A stretch of 64,000 nt of DNA from DASRHD01 sp035485575 (GCA_035485575.1 DATHNW010000006.1:62001-126000), one strand, 5' to 3'; counted from the stretch's first letter, positions 14,774 through 24,613 are shown. Made by a program: numbers and translations. The notes: generated by a model from the sequence alone, not told the origin.

Positions 14774-17551
14774 ATGCTGAGTCCAAAAACACAACTGAAT
14801 TTGAAGAGCGCGAAAGAATACTTTCGTGAGCATTTGTGCGTGGGCGATTATTATGCAGAGGGTCATAAAGTGATGGGTGAATGGTTCGGAATGGGTGCTG
14901 AAAAGCTGGGACTAAAAGGCACGGTCAATGAAGCCGAGTTTCTGGCGTTATGCGAAGGGTTGAACCCGGCGACGGGCCAGCGATTGACGGCGAGGAAAAA
15001 TTCCAGCCGCCGGGAAGAGGGAAAGACCGTGGCGAATCGCCGCGTCTTTTATGACTTCACGATCAGTCCGCCCAAGAGCGTGTCCGTGGTCGCGCTTTTG
15101 CATGATGTCCGTATTTTGGAGCTGCACAACCGAGCTGTTCAGCACGCCATGTGTGAGCTGGAAAAATTCGCTGAAACGCGGGTGCGCAAGTGCGGCCAAA
15201 ACGGGGAGCGGGTGACGGGGAACCTCATCGGTGCGGCGTTCCAGCACGACACCAGCCGGGAACTCGACCCGCACCTGCACACGCATTGCGTGGTGCTCAA
15301 CGCCACGTTTGACCCGGTGGAAACCCGTTGGAAGGCGCTGGGCGCGCATGGCATGTATCGCGCCCAAAAGTTTGTCGAAAACTGCTACTACCATGAATTG
15401 TCCAGGGGCCTCCGGTCGCTCGGTTACGAAATCGAGAACCATGCGCGTGGCTTTGAAATAAAAAATGTCCCGGCCAGCGTCATCGCCCTTTTTTCAAAAC
15501 GGCATCAACAAATCGACGCGGAAACACAAAAGCAGGTCGAACGTGGAAAATTGCGGGGCAACCTCAAAGACCTGCGCGAGCAGGTCGCACACGATAAGCG
15601 GAAGCGGAAAATGAAGGATTCCACGGCCAGCCAGTTGCGGCCGTCTTGGGCCAAGCAACTGACGAAAGTTGAGCAAACGGCCTTAAATACTTTGCGGGCG
15701 GTTTCTCCGCGACAGGTCGCCAAGGCAGATATGTCCGGCATCGTTGCGTGGGCAGATGAGCACCTTTTTGAACGCCGGTCGGTTGTGAACGAGTATGAGT
15801 TGATGTCGGCGGCGCTAGCGCGCGGTCGGGGGGAGGCTTTCGACCTCGCTGCCTTGCGCGAGGCAATTGAAAAACGCGGCTATGTCCGCGAAGATGGCAC
15901 GCACAAGCTGACCTCGCGCGAAGTGCTCCGCTGGGAGCTGGGAGTCGTGGTAGCAGCCCGTGATGGACGGCACAAGCATGCACCGCTCAACCCCGATTAT
16001 CAGCCCCCTCCTGCCCTGTCGGTGGAACAGGCTGTGGCGGTGAAGCAGATTCTTGGAAGCCGTGATTTCATCACGTTGTTTCGCGGCGGGGCCGGCACAG
16101 GCAAGAGTTTTGCGCTCAAGGAGGTCGAGCGCGGCTTGGTTGCGGCCAGCCGTCCGGTCGTGGTGCTGGCCCCGCAACGCCAGCAGGTGCAGGATCTACA
16201 GGCCGATGGCCTGCCGGCGGAAACCCTCGCCCGGTTTCTGGAAATGAAGCATCTCCCGCGTGATGCGGTCGTCATCGTCGATGAGGCAGGCCAGATCGGT
16301 GCGCGGCAGCTCGGCCAGTTGATTCGGCTGGTACAGACCGCCCAAGGCCGGCTCATCCTGTCCGGCGACACCCGCCAGCATGGGGCCGTGCAGGCTTCGG
16401 ACGCGCTGCGCTCCATTGAAAGGTTCAGCGGTTTGAAGGCGGCGGTGTTGCGGGAAATTCGGCGGCAAGACCCCGCACGGGCAAAGTCAGCGGAAGAACG
16501 TGCGTTCGTGGCGGCCTACCGCGATGCGGTAAAAGCGGCGGCTTCCGGGCGTATCGCCGAATCTATTGATTGCTTGGATCGGCTCGGCTGCATCCGTGAG
16601 GTCGCACCTGATAAGCGTCGCATCATGCTGGCTCGGGAATACCTCGCCAGCCTTGACCGTCGTGAACGGCCGCTCGTCGTGGCCCAGACATGGAACGAGG
16701 TGAACGGCGTGAACGAAGCGATCCGGGCGGAACTCCAGGCCAGCGGACGAATCGGCCCCGGCGTCAAATTGAAGACCTACCACGCGGTTGATCTTGGTGA
16801 GGCGCAAAAACGAGATGCGCGGTTTTATCAACCGGGCCAGTTCGCCTATGTGCTGAAACGCTACGGTCGTTTTCAGAAAGGCGATCTCTGCCTCATTGAT
16901 GGGACCAATAAACGCGGCTTGGTGCTCATCAAGGATGGCCGGCGCTCGACCATGAGTTATCGCTATACCGACCGGGTGGTCATTGCAGCCGAGAAAGAAA
17001 CCGAGGTGGCACCCAGCGACCGCCTGCAACTGAAATTCAACGGCAAATCCAAGGAGGGGCACGCCATCGCCAACGGCGAACTCGTGACGGTGCGCGGGAT
17101 CGGCACTGACGGCTCCGTGACGGTTGAAGATGACCGTCTAACCATGAAGACGCTTTCGCCGCAGCAACGGCTGTTCAATCGGGGCTATGCGGTCACGTCG
17201 TATGCCTCGCAGGGCAAAACCGTTGACACAGTGCTGGTCGCGGATGCGGGCCTCCCTGCGGCGACGAATCGCAATCAATGGTATGTGGCCATTTCGCGCG
17301 GGCGAAAGCGGGCCATTGTTTTTACAGAGGATAAGGCCGAGCTTCGCGCCAGCATCGAGCGAAGCGGCGACCGCGACCTGGCCTTGGAAATGAAACTGTC
17401 CACACCAAAGGAATCCCCTCGGCGCGGACTACGGGAACGTTTGCCAGCCTGGACGCGCCGGACAAGGGCTGCAACGGAGCGGGTGCGTTTGCATGAGGAA
17501 GCCATGCGGATCACCGCCCGCAATGCCGAGCGTCCCAAAATCTCCCTATGA
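14774..17551 (+). CDS. MobF-family relaxase/helicase (TrwC/TraA type)
   Basis: 925 residues from the ATG at 14774; a GTG ten codons upstream falls inside the oriT dyad and is less likely. The N-terminal TrwC relaxase domain has Tyr residues (KEYFREH, GDYYAEG) and the 3H metal motif HLHTH (H167, H169, H171). The C-terminal half is a RecD-like SF1 helicase: Walker A GGAGTGKS near 438, VIVDEAGQ (motif II), LSGDTRQ (motif III), and YASQGKTVD with QWYVAISRGR (motifs V and VI). It should nick oriT, stay covalently attached and unwind the transferred strand. The last four bases overlap the next gene. Confidence 0.95.
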   Translation: MLSPKTQLNLKSAKEYFREHLCVGDYYAEGHKVMGEWFGMGAEKLGLKGTVNEAEFLALCEGLNPATGQRLTARKNSSRREEGKTVANRRVFYDFTISPPKSVSVVALLHDVRILELHNRAVQHAMCELEKFAETRVRKCGQNGERVTGNLIGAAFQHDTSRELDPHLHTHCVVLNATFDPVETRWKALGAHGMYRAQKFVENCYYHELSRGLRSLGYEIENHARGFEIKNVPASVIALFSKRHQQIDAETQKQVERGKLRGNLKDLREQVAHDKRKRKMKDSTASQLRPSWAKQLTKVEQTALNTLRAVSPRQVAKADMSGIVAWADEHLFERRSVVNEYELMSAALARGRGEAFDLAALREAIEKRGYVREDGTHKLTSREVLRWELGVVVAARDGRHKHAPLNPDYQPPPALSVEQAVAVKQILGSRDFITLFRGGAGTGKSFALKEVERGLVAASRPVVVLAPQRQQVQDLQADGLPAETLARFLEMKHLPRDAVVIVDEAGQIGARQLGQLIRLVQTAQGRLILSGDTRQHGAVQASDALRSIERFSGLKAAVLREIRRQDPARAKSAEERAFVAAYRDAVKAAASGRIAESIDCLDRLGCIREVAPDKRRIMLAREYLASLDRRERPLVVAQTWNEVNGVNEAIRAELQASGRIGPGVKLKTYHAVDLGEAQKRDARFYQPGQFAYVLKRYGRFQKGDLCLIDGTNKRGLVLIKDGRRSTMSYRYTDRVVIAAEKETEVAPSDRLQLKFNGKSKEGHAIANGELVTVRGIGTDGSVTVEDDRLTMKTLSPQQRLFNRGYAVTSYASQGKTVDTVLVADAGLPAATNRNQWYVAISRGRKRAIVFTEDKAELRASIERSGDRDLALEMKLSTPKESPRRGLRERLPAWTRRTRAATERVRLHEEAMRITARNAERPKISL

Positions 17552-17943
17552 GCACATTACGAGAAGCAGTCCAACAGCGCCGGGCGGCAGAATTGCCGCC
17601 CACCCGATCGTGCGAACCCGCGAAAGAAGCGGTCCGCGCGATGTGGATTCATTCATGGAGCGGTGAACAATGGGTATTGCCGTGGGCACACTTTATCTCC
17701 GCGTGTCATCAGGGCTCCGGCAATGACGAGCAACTGGTACTCACCTTTGCCCAACATGAAGTCATTTTACAGGGTGCTCGCCTTGCTTTGCTCGTGCCCG
17801 CAATCGCCAGTTTCCATCTCGATTGCTTGCGCGACATGCCGGACAATTTTCGTGCGCAGGCGGACAAAAATGAACCGTTCATCAGTCGCGTCTCCGTACG
17901 AGCCCTGACGGATTTGACCGAAAACGACGCGGAAACGTCCTGA
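17548..17943 (+). CDS. Hypothetical 131-residue protein between relaxase and coupling protein
   Basis: Unrecognised. The ATG overlaps the relaxase TGA (ATGA at 17548-17551), so it is translationally coupled and probably part of the DNA-processing unit. The central part (WVLPWAHFISACHQ, then LVLTFAQHEVILQGARL) looks like a compact alpha/beta fold; no motif allows a functional call. Confidence 0.65.
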   Translation: MSTLREAVQQRRAAELPPTRSCEPAKEAVRAMWIHSWSGEQWVLPWAHFISACHQGSGNDEQLVLTFAQHEVILQGARLALLVPAIASFHLDCLRDMPDNFRAQADKNEPFISRVSVRALTDLTENDAETS

Positions 17944-17980
17944 AAAAAGCCGAGTTCGTCCAAGAATTTTCCGTGGGCCT

Positions 17981-19489
17981 TTGGGCATACTGTTGGAGCG
18001 TGTGACCCTGTTCCTAAATCTGATTCTTGCTGTTAGCAGTGCGGGTGCGGCTGTGGCCCTTTGGGCGCAGGCCGGCCCCGGTCGCATGATCGCGTTTGCT
18101 TTCGGCCTGCTCTCGCTCTGGCAGCTTCATTCTGCCGTGACCCGACGCACGCGCCCGCCTTTGCTGGTCATTCTCCGGCTGGGTGGTTTCTCCTGGGACA
18201 TCTATAGCTTTTGCCGGGGTTGGCTCATCACCGGACAGGTCGGTTCGGGCAAGACCGTGGGCGCAATCAACACAATGCTTTGGCAGGTCTCGAAAAATTG
18301 CCCGACCTGGGGTGGCGTTTGTGTCGATGACAAGGGACTGTATTGGGATACGCTTTCGTCGATGCTTGGAAGCTTGGGCCGTGCGTCTGACCTTATCCTG
18401 CTGCAAGTGAGGCCGGAGAACGCCAGCCCCGGTTGGCAGCCTGCACATCAGTTCAATTTTCTGGACAACCCCCACCTGCCGTATTCAGCCAAGGCAAAGA
18501 TTGTCTGCGATGTGGCCGCCTCACTCGGGCAACGCACTGATCAAAGTTTTTTCCGTATGCAGGCGCAATTGCAGATGGAATTTGTGTTCAAGGCGCTGCA
18601 CTGCGCCGGCCTGCCGCTGACTTTGGCGACCACTTATGAATTTCTTTCGTCGGACAGCCTGCTCCGTGAAATTGTGGAAATGCTCGGAGAAAAGAATACG
18701 CCGGAGGCGCAGTTGCTCGTGGATCATTTTCAGGAGAAATTTTTGGCTCAGCCTGCGGAGCAATTGGGCGGTGTCAGGACGACGGTGGAGAATTACCTGA
18801 AGCATTTTACGGAGCCGGACATCGCCGAGGTTTTCTGCCCGGAGAAATCGACCTTCAATTTCGATGAAATCGACCGGGGCAAGATTATCTGCGTCTCCAT
18901 GCCGCAGCGTTATCCCGTTGAACGCCGCTACATCAACACGCTGCTCAAGCTGATGTTTTACTCCCATGCTCTGCGGCGTTTTGACAAGCCCGCTGCCGAA
19001 CGTGCTCAGGACAATCTTGTCATCCTTTGGGCGGATGAAGCGCAGAAGATCGTCACGGCGAGCGACGACGGGATGAGCGATTACAACGTGGTGGATGTGC
19101 TGCGCGAAGCGCGTGCGACGGTCGTGGCGGCAACGCAATCCTATGCCTCGCTTATCCCACCGATGGGTGATGAACGAAAGGCCAAGGTCTTTATCGCGAA
19201 CATGGCGAACCGGGTCACTTTTTGCGCGGCAGATGAGGATTCCGCGAAGATCGCCGCTGACACGTTGGGCAAGCGCAAGGCAAAGCGTCGCACGGTGGGA
19301 TATGCAGGTGGGAAGCGGTCCTCCTCGGTTACGGATGAGGACAAATATCACCTCGAGCCGCATGAATTGCGTCGCCTGCGAAAATTCGAGGCGGTGGTGC
19401 AGCACTGCGATTTTGGTTTTCGCAAAGTGAAGATTCCGCCGCTTGGTACCGATGGCCAGGTGCCAGCGTGGTATCACCAATCAAACTAA
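17981..19489 (+). CDS. Type IV coupling protein (VirD4/TraD-like ATPase)
   Basis: 502 residues from the TTG at 17981; TTG 17993 or GTG 18002 are possible starts. Two N-terminal hydrophobic segments (about 10-30 and 36-50) anchor it in the inner membrane. Walker A is GQVGSGKT (about 85-92), Walker B ILWADEAQK, followed by an arginine-finger-type REARATVVAATQSYA segment. It would link the relaxase-bound DNA to the secretion channel. Short compared with many T4CPs; the all-alpha domain is reduced. The AAA+ gene starts eight bases after its stop. Confidence 0.9.
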   Translation: MGILLERVTLFLNLILAVSSAGAAVALWAQAGPGRMIAFAFGLLSLWQLHSAVTRRTRPPLLVILRLGGFSWDIYSFCRGWLITGQVGSGKTVGAINTMLWQVSKNCPTWGGVCVDDKGLYWDTLSSMLGSLGRASDLILLQVRPENASPGWQPAHQFNFLDNPHLPYSAKAKIVCDVAASLGQRTDQSFFRMQAQLQMEFVFKALHCAGLPLTLATTYEFLSSDSLLREIVEMLGEKNTPEAQLLVDHFQEKFLAQPAEQLGGVRTTVENYLKHFTEPDIAEVFCPEKSTFNFDEIDRGKIICVSMPQRYPVERRYINTLLKLMFYSHALRRFDKPAAERAQDNLVILWADEAQKIVTASDDGMSDYNVVDVLREARATVVAATQSYASLIPPMGDERKAKVFIANMANRVTFCAADEDSAKIAADTLGKRKAKRRTVGYAGGKRSSSVTDEDKYHLEPHELRRLRKFEAVVQHCDFGFRKVKIPPLGTDGQVPAWYHQSN

Positions 19490-19496
19490 GATCGTT

Positions 19497-20432
19497 ATGA
19501 TACTCCAAGAAATCGGCACATCGCATGCGCCATCGCGGACGGAAAAACTGAGCGGCCTATGTGCCCATTTGCAGGGCAGTATTCGAGGCCAGCCGCACGT
19601 CATGGACCGGGTCGCTTCGGTGCTGACACGCGGTGAGCTTGGCCTGGCCCACCCTGGACGGCCCAAAGGTTCTTTTTTGTTCGTGGGGCCAACCGGCGTC
19701 GGAAAAACGGAACTGACCAATGTTTTTACCGAATATCTTTACGACGGACGAAAGCCCATTCGCTTCGACATGTCGGAGTATCAAAACCAATCCTCAGTCG
19801 AAAAATTGATTGGGCAAGGAGCCGGTGAAATCGGTCTGCTCGGTCGTGCTCTCACGGGTGTTACGGAAGGCACGTTGCTCTTTGACGAAATCGAAAAAGC
19901 GCATCCACTCGTGCTTGATCTTTTTCTCCAGTTGCTCGACGACGCGAGTGTGACCTTCGCCACCGGCGAGAGGAAAAACTTTTCACGCTTCTATACCGTT
20001 TTCACGAGCAACATTGGATCTTCCGAGGTCATGCGAATGACTTCCGCACCGATGGCGACGGTGGAGCGAACGGTGCTCTCCCGCGTCGGCCAGCAACTCC
20101 GTCCTGAACTCGTCGGACGCATTACGGAAAAGCTGGTCTTCGCGCGGCTTGGTTTCGATACCCAGCGGGAGATTTGCGAGCTGATGATCGCCCGTGAACG
20201 TGCACGCTTGCGGGACCTGGGATTTGTCCTGGAGGCAAACGGTGAGGTCGTAGAATTTCTAATCCGCCGGGGATTTCACAAGACGCTCGGCGCGCGCCCC
20301 ATGCGTTCGACCGTCGAGCGCTATCTGCAAGACGCAATTGCCGAAGGGCTGATCCTTCACCAGTCCGGTTCCGGGCGCGTGGTGGTGGATTCAAGAAACG
20401 AACGCCTAGCGTTAGCGTCACATTCAGAATAA
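19497..20432 (+). CDS. Single-domain ClpA/ClpB-D2-like AAA+ ATPase
   Basis: 311 residues from the ATG at 19497. Only one AAA+ module of the Clp D2 type is present, with no N-domain, D1 or middle domain. Walker A GPTGVGKT (64-71), the pore-loop region DMSEYQ, Walker B FDEIEKAH (129-136), sensor 1 TSNIGSSE, and the D2-small domain with LGARPMRSTVERYLQDAIAE (sensor 2). Full-length ClpB is roughly 860 residues. It is placed in line with the coupling protein, so a transfer-associated unfoldase is plausible. No ClpP is nearby. Confidence 0.85.
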   Translation: MILQEIGTSHAPSRTEKLSGLCAHLQGSIRGQPHVMDRVASVLTRGELGLAHPGRPKGSFLFVGPTGVGKTELTNVFTEYLYDGRKPIRFDMSEYQNQSSVEKLIGQGAGEIGLLGRALTGVTEGTLLFDEIEKAHPLVLDLFLQLLDDASVTFATGERKNFSRFYTVFTSNIGSSEVMRMTSAPMATVERTVLSRVGQQLRPELVGRITEKLVFARLGFDTQREICELMIARERARLRDLGFVLEANGEVVEFLIRRGFHKTLGARPMRSTVERYLQDAIAEGLILHQSGSGRVVVDSRNERLALASHSE

Positions 20433-20515
20433 CACGAGAGCGTCGCCCGTCGATTTCCGCATGCACCTCAACCGTTGCGGTGACTGCTTTGAAATTCGCC
20501 CTTTATGTCATAAGC

Positions 20516-21457
20516 CTAAATAACAACCCATTCACCTGAACCATATTTTATCCGAATCGGAATCTTTTCGAATTCTTCTTCACCCGCTTTTCTTGAAGCT
20601 TGCCCTGCTATATAATGAGCAGAATAATTCTGGCTAAATAACACGGCTCGTAAACTTGTTTTTAAATCATTTTTGTCGGATCGTTGCTCATTCATATACT
20701 GGTTGCAACGTCGCCAGATTTCGTGAAGCAACGGTTCTTCCTGCGAAGAAGCAAATCGAGCTTGCAAGCCTAATTGTTGCACCTCTGTACGAGTAAAGCC
20801 ATGCAGGTGTTCGGTATAATTGCTAATAAGCTGATCGATTATTTGTGCGCGTTGATCCACCGTCGCTTTGGGCAATTGGTTTTGCAGTAATTCTACGCCA
20901 ATTTTTCGGATATACTTGTCGGCGCGAAAAAAAGAACTCAACGTGGTGGGAAAGAATCGTTGGCTCAATAGAGCGAATACTTGCATGCGATTTTCCTCCG
21001 AATGCAAATCGAACCATTCTTCGGCCATCGTTCGAAAGGCGCGGATATCCTCTGACGAAATATCATCGGGAGAATCTTGTACGGATTTTTTGCCGGCACG
21101 TATAATCGGATCGATTGGACTAAGTTCGGCTAAAGGGCCTAAGATAAGTTCGTTTGCTGATAAGCAAAGCAAGGTGCCGGCAGAACGCGCCCTATAGGGA
21201 ACTAGAATGTTGAGTTGATCGGCGTATTCTCGCAGGAGCAGGGCAATACGGCGAGCGGAAGTTAGAAATCCTCCATCGGTGTTGAGTATCAAATCCAGTC
21301 GCTTACGGCGTCCCATCTTTTTCAAACACTCGTAGATGATGGGGACATCATCGGAATACATCATTTTTCCAATTAACTCGTGGGCACAATAAACGATCAC
21401 AGAAGAGTCACGTAGTTTTTCCAATGCGGTCAATTCGTCGATAGGTAGCGTTGGCAT
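20516..21457 (-). CDS. SDH-type Clp-fold serine protease
   Basis: 313 residues. Matches the serine dehydrogenase proteinase (SDH/ClpP-fold) family: LDLILNTDGGFLTSARRIA (oxyanion segment), then PYRARSAGTLLCLSANELI with nucleophile S92, then GPLAELSPIDP. The C-terminal half is helical with no clear family. It is the last gene of the minus-strand peptide operon, 11 bases after the ABC exporter, so leader removal from the crosslinked precursor is a reasonable role. The exporter carries no peptidase domain, so another protease is needed. Confidence 0.8.
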   Translation of the reverse strand: MPTLPIDELTALEKLRDSSVIVYCAHELIGKMMYSDDVPIIYECLKKMGRRKRLDLILNTDGGFLTSARRIALLLREYADQLNILVPYRARSAGTLLCLSANELILGPLAELSPIDPIIRAGKKSVQDSPDDISSEDIRAFRTMAEEWFDLHSEENRMQVFALLSQRFFPTTLSSFFRADKYIRKIGVELLQNQLPKATVDQRAQIIDQLISNYTEHLHGFTRTEVQQLGLQARFASSQEEPLLHEIWRRCNQYMNEQRSDKNDLKTSLRAVLFSQNYSAHYIAGQASRKAGEEEFEKIPIRIKYGSGEWVVI

Positions 21458-21468
21458 TGTTATATTGT

Positions 21469-23376
21469 TTACGAACCGGGCGTGGAGTGGACGGCGAAGG
21501 TGGATGGTTCGCTAGTGAAGCCATCAGCTTCGTTCAGCCATGATTCACCGTACATTTTAACCTGCGCATTGAACATCTTTGAATAATGGCCCTGGCGCGC
21601 CATCAAGTCATCATGAGCCCCTTCTTCCACGAGTTTACCGCTTTCTAAAACAAGAATGCGCTGAGCGTGCCGTACAGCGGTCATACGGTGAGTAATTAAT
21701 AGCACACTTTGCGTGCTGGATCGTCGCTTGCTGAGTAGCAAGTGAAAAAAATGGCGCTCGTTATGAACATCTAGAGCGGCGGTCGGTTCGTCCATAACCA
21801 AGATAGGTGCATTTCGAATAAGCGCTCGTGATAGCGCCACAAGTTGCCTTCGCCCACCTGAAAACTCATGGCCGCGCTTGAATTGACGGCCTAGCACGGT
21901 GTCATATTTGTGCGGCAATGCCTGAACAATCTTATCCAATCCGGTCTGTCGTGCAGCCGCCTCGATTTCCGTTTTATTATTAATGAACTCCAAACTCCCT
22001 ATTCCTATATTTTCGTAAACTGGAAAATTATAAATGCGAAAATCTTGCAACGTCATGCTAAAGTAACTGCGTAATTTTTCCCGATCCAGCTTCACGATAT
22101 CGACCCCATCTAACAGTATTTGCCCAGCTATCGGCTCGTACAGGCCGGCGAGTAATTTAACTATGGTAGTTTTACCAGATCCGTTTTCACCGGCCAACGC
22201 AACAACTTCACCTGGGCGGAGCGCAAAGCTAACATCGTTAAGGACCAAAGAGTCTGTATTTGGATAGCGGAAGGAGACATTGCGGAACTCGATGTGCGGG
22301 GTGGCAGAAATGCACTTTGCCGCACCCTCGATACGCGGCGCTTCAACCTCAGGTTGAAGGGAAAGGAAACGAAATAAGTTGGCGGCAAACAAATGGCTTT
22401 CATGTAATTGAGCTAAAGCCGTAGCTAAGGCTCTAAAACCGCTCTGTAGTGCAAAAATTGATTGTGTATATAGACTGAATTTACCGAAGGTGATTTGGCG
22501 CTGTAAAAGCTGCATAACCGCGTAACCTATTAGTAATGGCCTATCCAAAGACAATATCGCACCCAAGACGCCTCGTGACAGCAGCTTTCCTTTAGCAAGT
22601 TGTAACTCATGGTTATAAATCTCTGCCCAGAGTCCTCGGAGGCGTGAAAGAAGGAATGGCCGAAGACTAAATAATCGAACTTCTTTAGCGGGAGCATCGT
22701 CAGTGAGAACCGTCTTGAGATATTGCGCTTTACGGTCGATCTCGATCCGTTTCGCAATCAAGTTTACCTCTTCCGCAGCGATGCTAGCGGACAAACGCAT
22801 CAGGAGTAACGGAGAAAGTAAAATTACCGGTAATATCCAGACATGCCATAGCAAAACCATACTACCTAGTGAAATGATTATTGTTAATGACGAAGCGACC
22901 TGCATCAGCTGCTGGACAATCATCATGGGCCGGGAGCCCGCCTCACTAGATGCTTTCTGCATTTGATCGTGAAACGCGGGGTCTTCAAAAAATGCCAAGT
23001 CCATCGCGGCGGTCTTTTCGACAAGAATCCCCTGAACGTAATTCGCCGCCCTTTTTTGGAACAATCGCTGCACCGCATCGCCAAGACCGTTTAATACCTG
23101 CCCCAAAACGGTCACTACGCCCAAACTGACCAAAAGCATCATGATTTCGCGAACTAGCCCGCTGTCTGCTTCGGGCTTACGGATCGCTAGGGCCAGGATG
23201 CCGAACAATTTTGAGTTAATCAAAATTGTGGCGGGAGATACCAGGCTGCTGAATAAGGTGATGCTTAGCAGCGCCAAAAAAAAACGAGGACTTGCCCGCC
23301 AAACCAACAGGACTGACGGCTTAATGGTCCCAAAATAGCTCAATTTTGTTTGAGGCGTGGCGTGTACTTCTTGCAA
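21469..23376 (-). CDS. ABC transporter, fused membrane and ATPase domains (peptide exporter)
   Basis: 635 residues from a TTG at 23376. A six-helix ABC-type exporter membrane domain occupies about 25-330, and the nucleotide-binding domain about 365-610. The latter has Walker A GENGSGKTT, Q-loop MTLQDF, signature FSGGRRQL (normally SGGQ, here SGGR), Walker B ILVMDEPTAALD and H-loop LLITHR. There is no N-terminal C39 peptidase, so it exports but cannot cleave a leader. It sits between the ATP-grasp ligase and the protease, typical of RiPP clusters. Confidence 0.9.
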   Translation of the reverse strand: MQEVHATPQTKLSYFGTIKPSVLLVWRASPRFFLALLSITLFSSLVSPATILINSKLFGILALAIRKPEADSGLVREIMMLLVSLGVVTVLGQVLNGLGDAVQRLFQKRAANYVQGILVEKTAAMDLAFFEDPAFHDQMQKASSEAGSRPMMIVQQLMQVASSLTIIISLGSMVLLWHVWILPVILLSPLLLMRLSASIAAEEVNLIAKRIEIDRKAQYLKTVLTDDAPAKEVRLFSLRPFLLSRLRGLWAEIYNHELQLAKGKLLSRGVLGAILSLDRPLLIGYAVMQLLQRQITFGKFSLYTQSIFALQSGFRALATALAQLHESHLFAANLFRFLSLQPEVEAPRIEGAAKCISATPHIEFRNVSFRYPNTDSLVLNDVSFALRPGEVVALAGENGSGKTTIVKLLAGLYEPIAGQILLDGVDIVKLDREKLRSYFSMTLQDFRIYNFPVYENIGIGSLEFINNKTEIEAAARQTGLDKIVQALPHKYDTVLGRQFKRGHEFSGGRRQLVALSRALIRNAPILVMDEPTAALDVHNERHFFHLLLSKRRSSTQSVLLITHRMTAVRHAQRILVLESGKLVEEGAHDDLMARQGHYSKMFNAQVKMYGESWLNEADGFTSEPSTFAVHSTPGS

Positions 23377-23494
23377 AGCGGTTTAGCTCCAGCGGCCAGA
23401 ATTTTTGTAAAAAAACGGCTCATTTCATTTATCATGACCTGGAATCTGTGCTACAATAAAAGATGAAGAATTTATCTTCGGCTGAGTGACCTTG

Positions 23495-24538
23495 TCATGT
23501 TGCTACGCCATTACTTCCGCGAATCAAACAGCCGATGAGCGCATCGTACATCTTTAATTCAGGGACATGATCTTCAACAAAAGCCCATTGTCCATTGGGA
23601 TTATTTTCAAGAAATATATAGCGACCGTCAGGTGTTAAAATAATATCCATCGTGCTAAAGTTCAAACCATATCTTTTCACCAGTGCAAAGCATCGCTCGG
23701 TTACTGTCGATGGCAACGAGCCCTTTCGGATGATCATAGGGGCATCGTAATGCCGCCAATCAATTTTAGTTCGCTCATTTGCCTGTGAGTCTATTTCTGC
23801 AACGAAAATATCATCGCCAATGATGGTCACACGTAATTCGACTTTCTTTTCTATGTATTCCTGGAATTGGCAGGGCGCGTTTGCAATCTTGGACAAGTGG
23901 ATTTTCAAATCTTCTTCTTTGAGCAACGTTGCATACGTCTGTCTAGTCGCCGTGTAGTCCGGCTCTTCTTGATCACCTTTCACCATTGCGGCCTTGCTGC
24001 TAGCATAGTTTTGACGCAGGTACGGACCGGTTAAGACCTTATATATCATCTTCCCATCGCATTGCTCATAAAAGTTCAATGCTTCTTCAGGTCGCATCGT
24101 AATTAGAGTACGCGGTATTTCAAAGCCCAGTTCAGCGGCTACCTTGAGCTGACCTGGCTTCAGGTTGGCTTCGTATATTTTGCTCGGATAACTCATCCAA
24201 TAGCAGTCCAGCGTTAGCCACAGGCCAGATAAGGCATGCTTAAGTTCTCCGCGTGCGAAGGCTCGTTGCACTCTCGTCAGCTCCTCCGGCAGTTGAAAGT
24301 CCACCGGCTTCCTCCACCAAATCGAGCGGATGTCATCAAGTGCTACTGAGCCCTTTTTAGTATGTAACATTCCTCCGCATTGAGCGCCATTTGCTGTAAA
24401 CGTGAAACCGGACTCGAGGGGGATGTCTTTAAGGTGTAGCCGTGTTGGCTGATGGCCCTGCGCCCGCAAACGTCGAATTACTCCATCTGCATGCGGATCG
24501 TAATCCTGAGTTACAATAATTATTTTTTGGCCTTTCAT
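23495..24538 (-). CDS. ATP-grasp ligase, graspetide macrocyclase (MvdC/MvdD/TgmB-like)
   Basis: 347 residues. Begins with the preATP-grasp motif KIIIVTQDYDPHADGVI; the RSIWWRKPVDFQLP segment and ATP-grasp core follow. The core includes IYKVLTGPY (ATP-binding Lys), QEYIEKKVELRVTIIGDDIFVAEI, and the Mg-binding tail STMDIILTPDGRYIFLE with NNPNGQW. The RYGLNFSTMDI and NPNGQW signatures are typical of ribosomal-peptide ester or amide ligases that join Glu/Asp side chains to Thr/Ser/Lys. It directly follows the precursor gene and a hairpin. Substrate is inferred from the neighbour. Confidence 0.9.
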   Translation of the reverse strand: MKGQKIIIVTQDYDPHADGVIRRLRAQGHQPTRLHLKDIPLESGFTFTANGAQCGGMLHTKKGSVALDDIRSIWWRKPVDFQLPEELTRVQRAFARGELKHALSGLWLTLDCYWMSYPSKIYEANLKPGQLKVAAELGFEIPRTLITMRPEEALNFYEQCDGKMIYKVLTGPYLRQNYASSKAAMVKGDQEEPDYTATRQTYATLLKEEDLKIHLSKIANAPCQFQEYIEKKVELRVTIIGDDIFVAEIDSQANERTKIDWRHYDAPMIIRKGSLPSTVTERCFALVKRYGLNFSTMDIILTPDGRYIFLENNPNGQWAFVEDHVPELKMYDALIGCLIRGSNGVAT

Positions 24539-24554
24539 GCAATTGCTTGAACAG

Positions 24555-24590
24555 AAAAATAGAGCGAGCTTGAAACAAGCTCGCTCTATT
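24555..24590 (-). terminator. Hairpin/attenuator between precursor and ligase genes
   Basis: A perfect 15-bp stem with a three-base loop: left arm 24558-24572 and right arm 24576-24590, core GAGCGAGCTTG. On the minus strand it is followed by a T run (24559-24555). It lies 23 bases after the precursor stop and 20 bases before the ligase start. A leaky terminator here would make precursor mRNA far more abundant than enzyme mRNA, a familiar RiPP arrangement. Confidence 0.85.
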
Positions 24591-24613
24591 CAACGAATCA
24601 AAAGGATGTCCGA

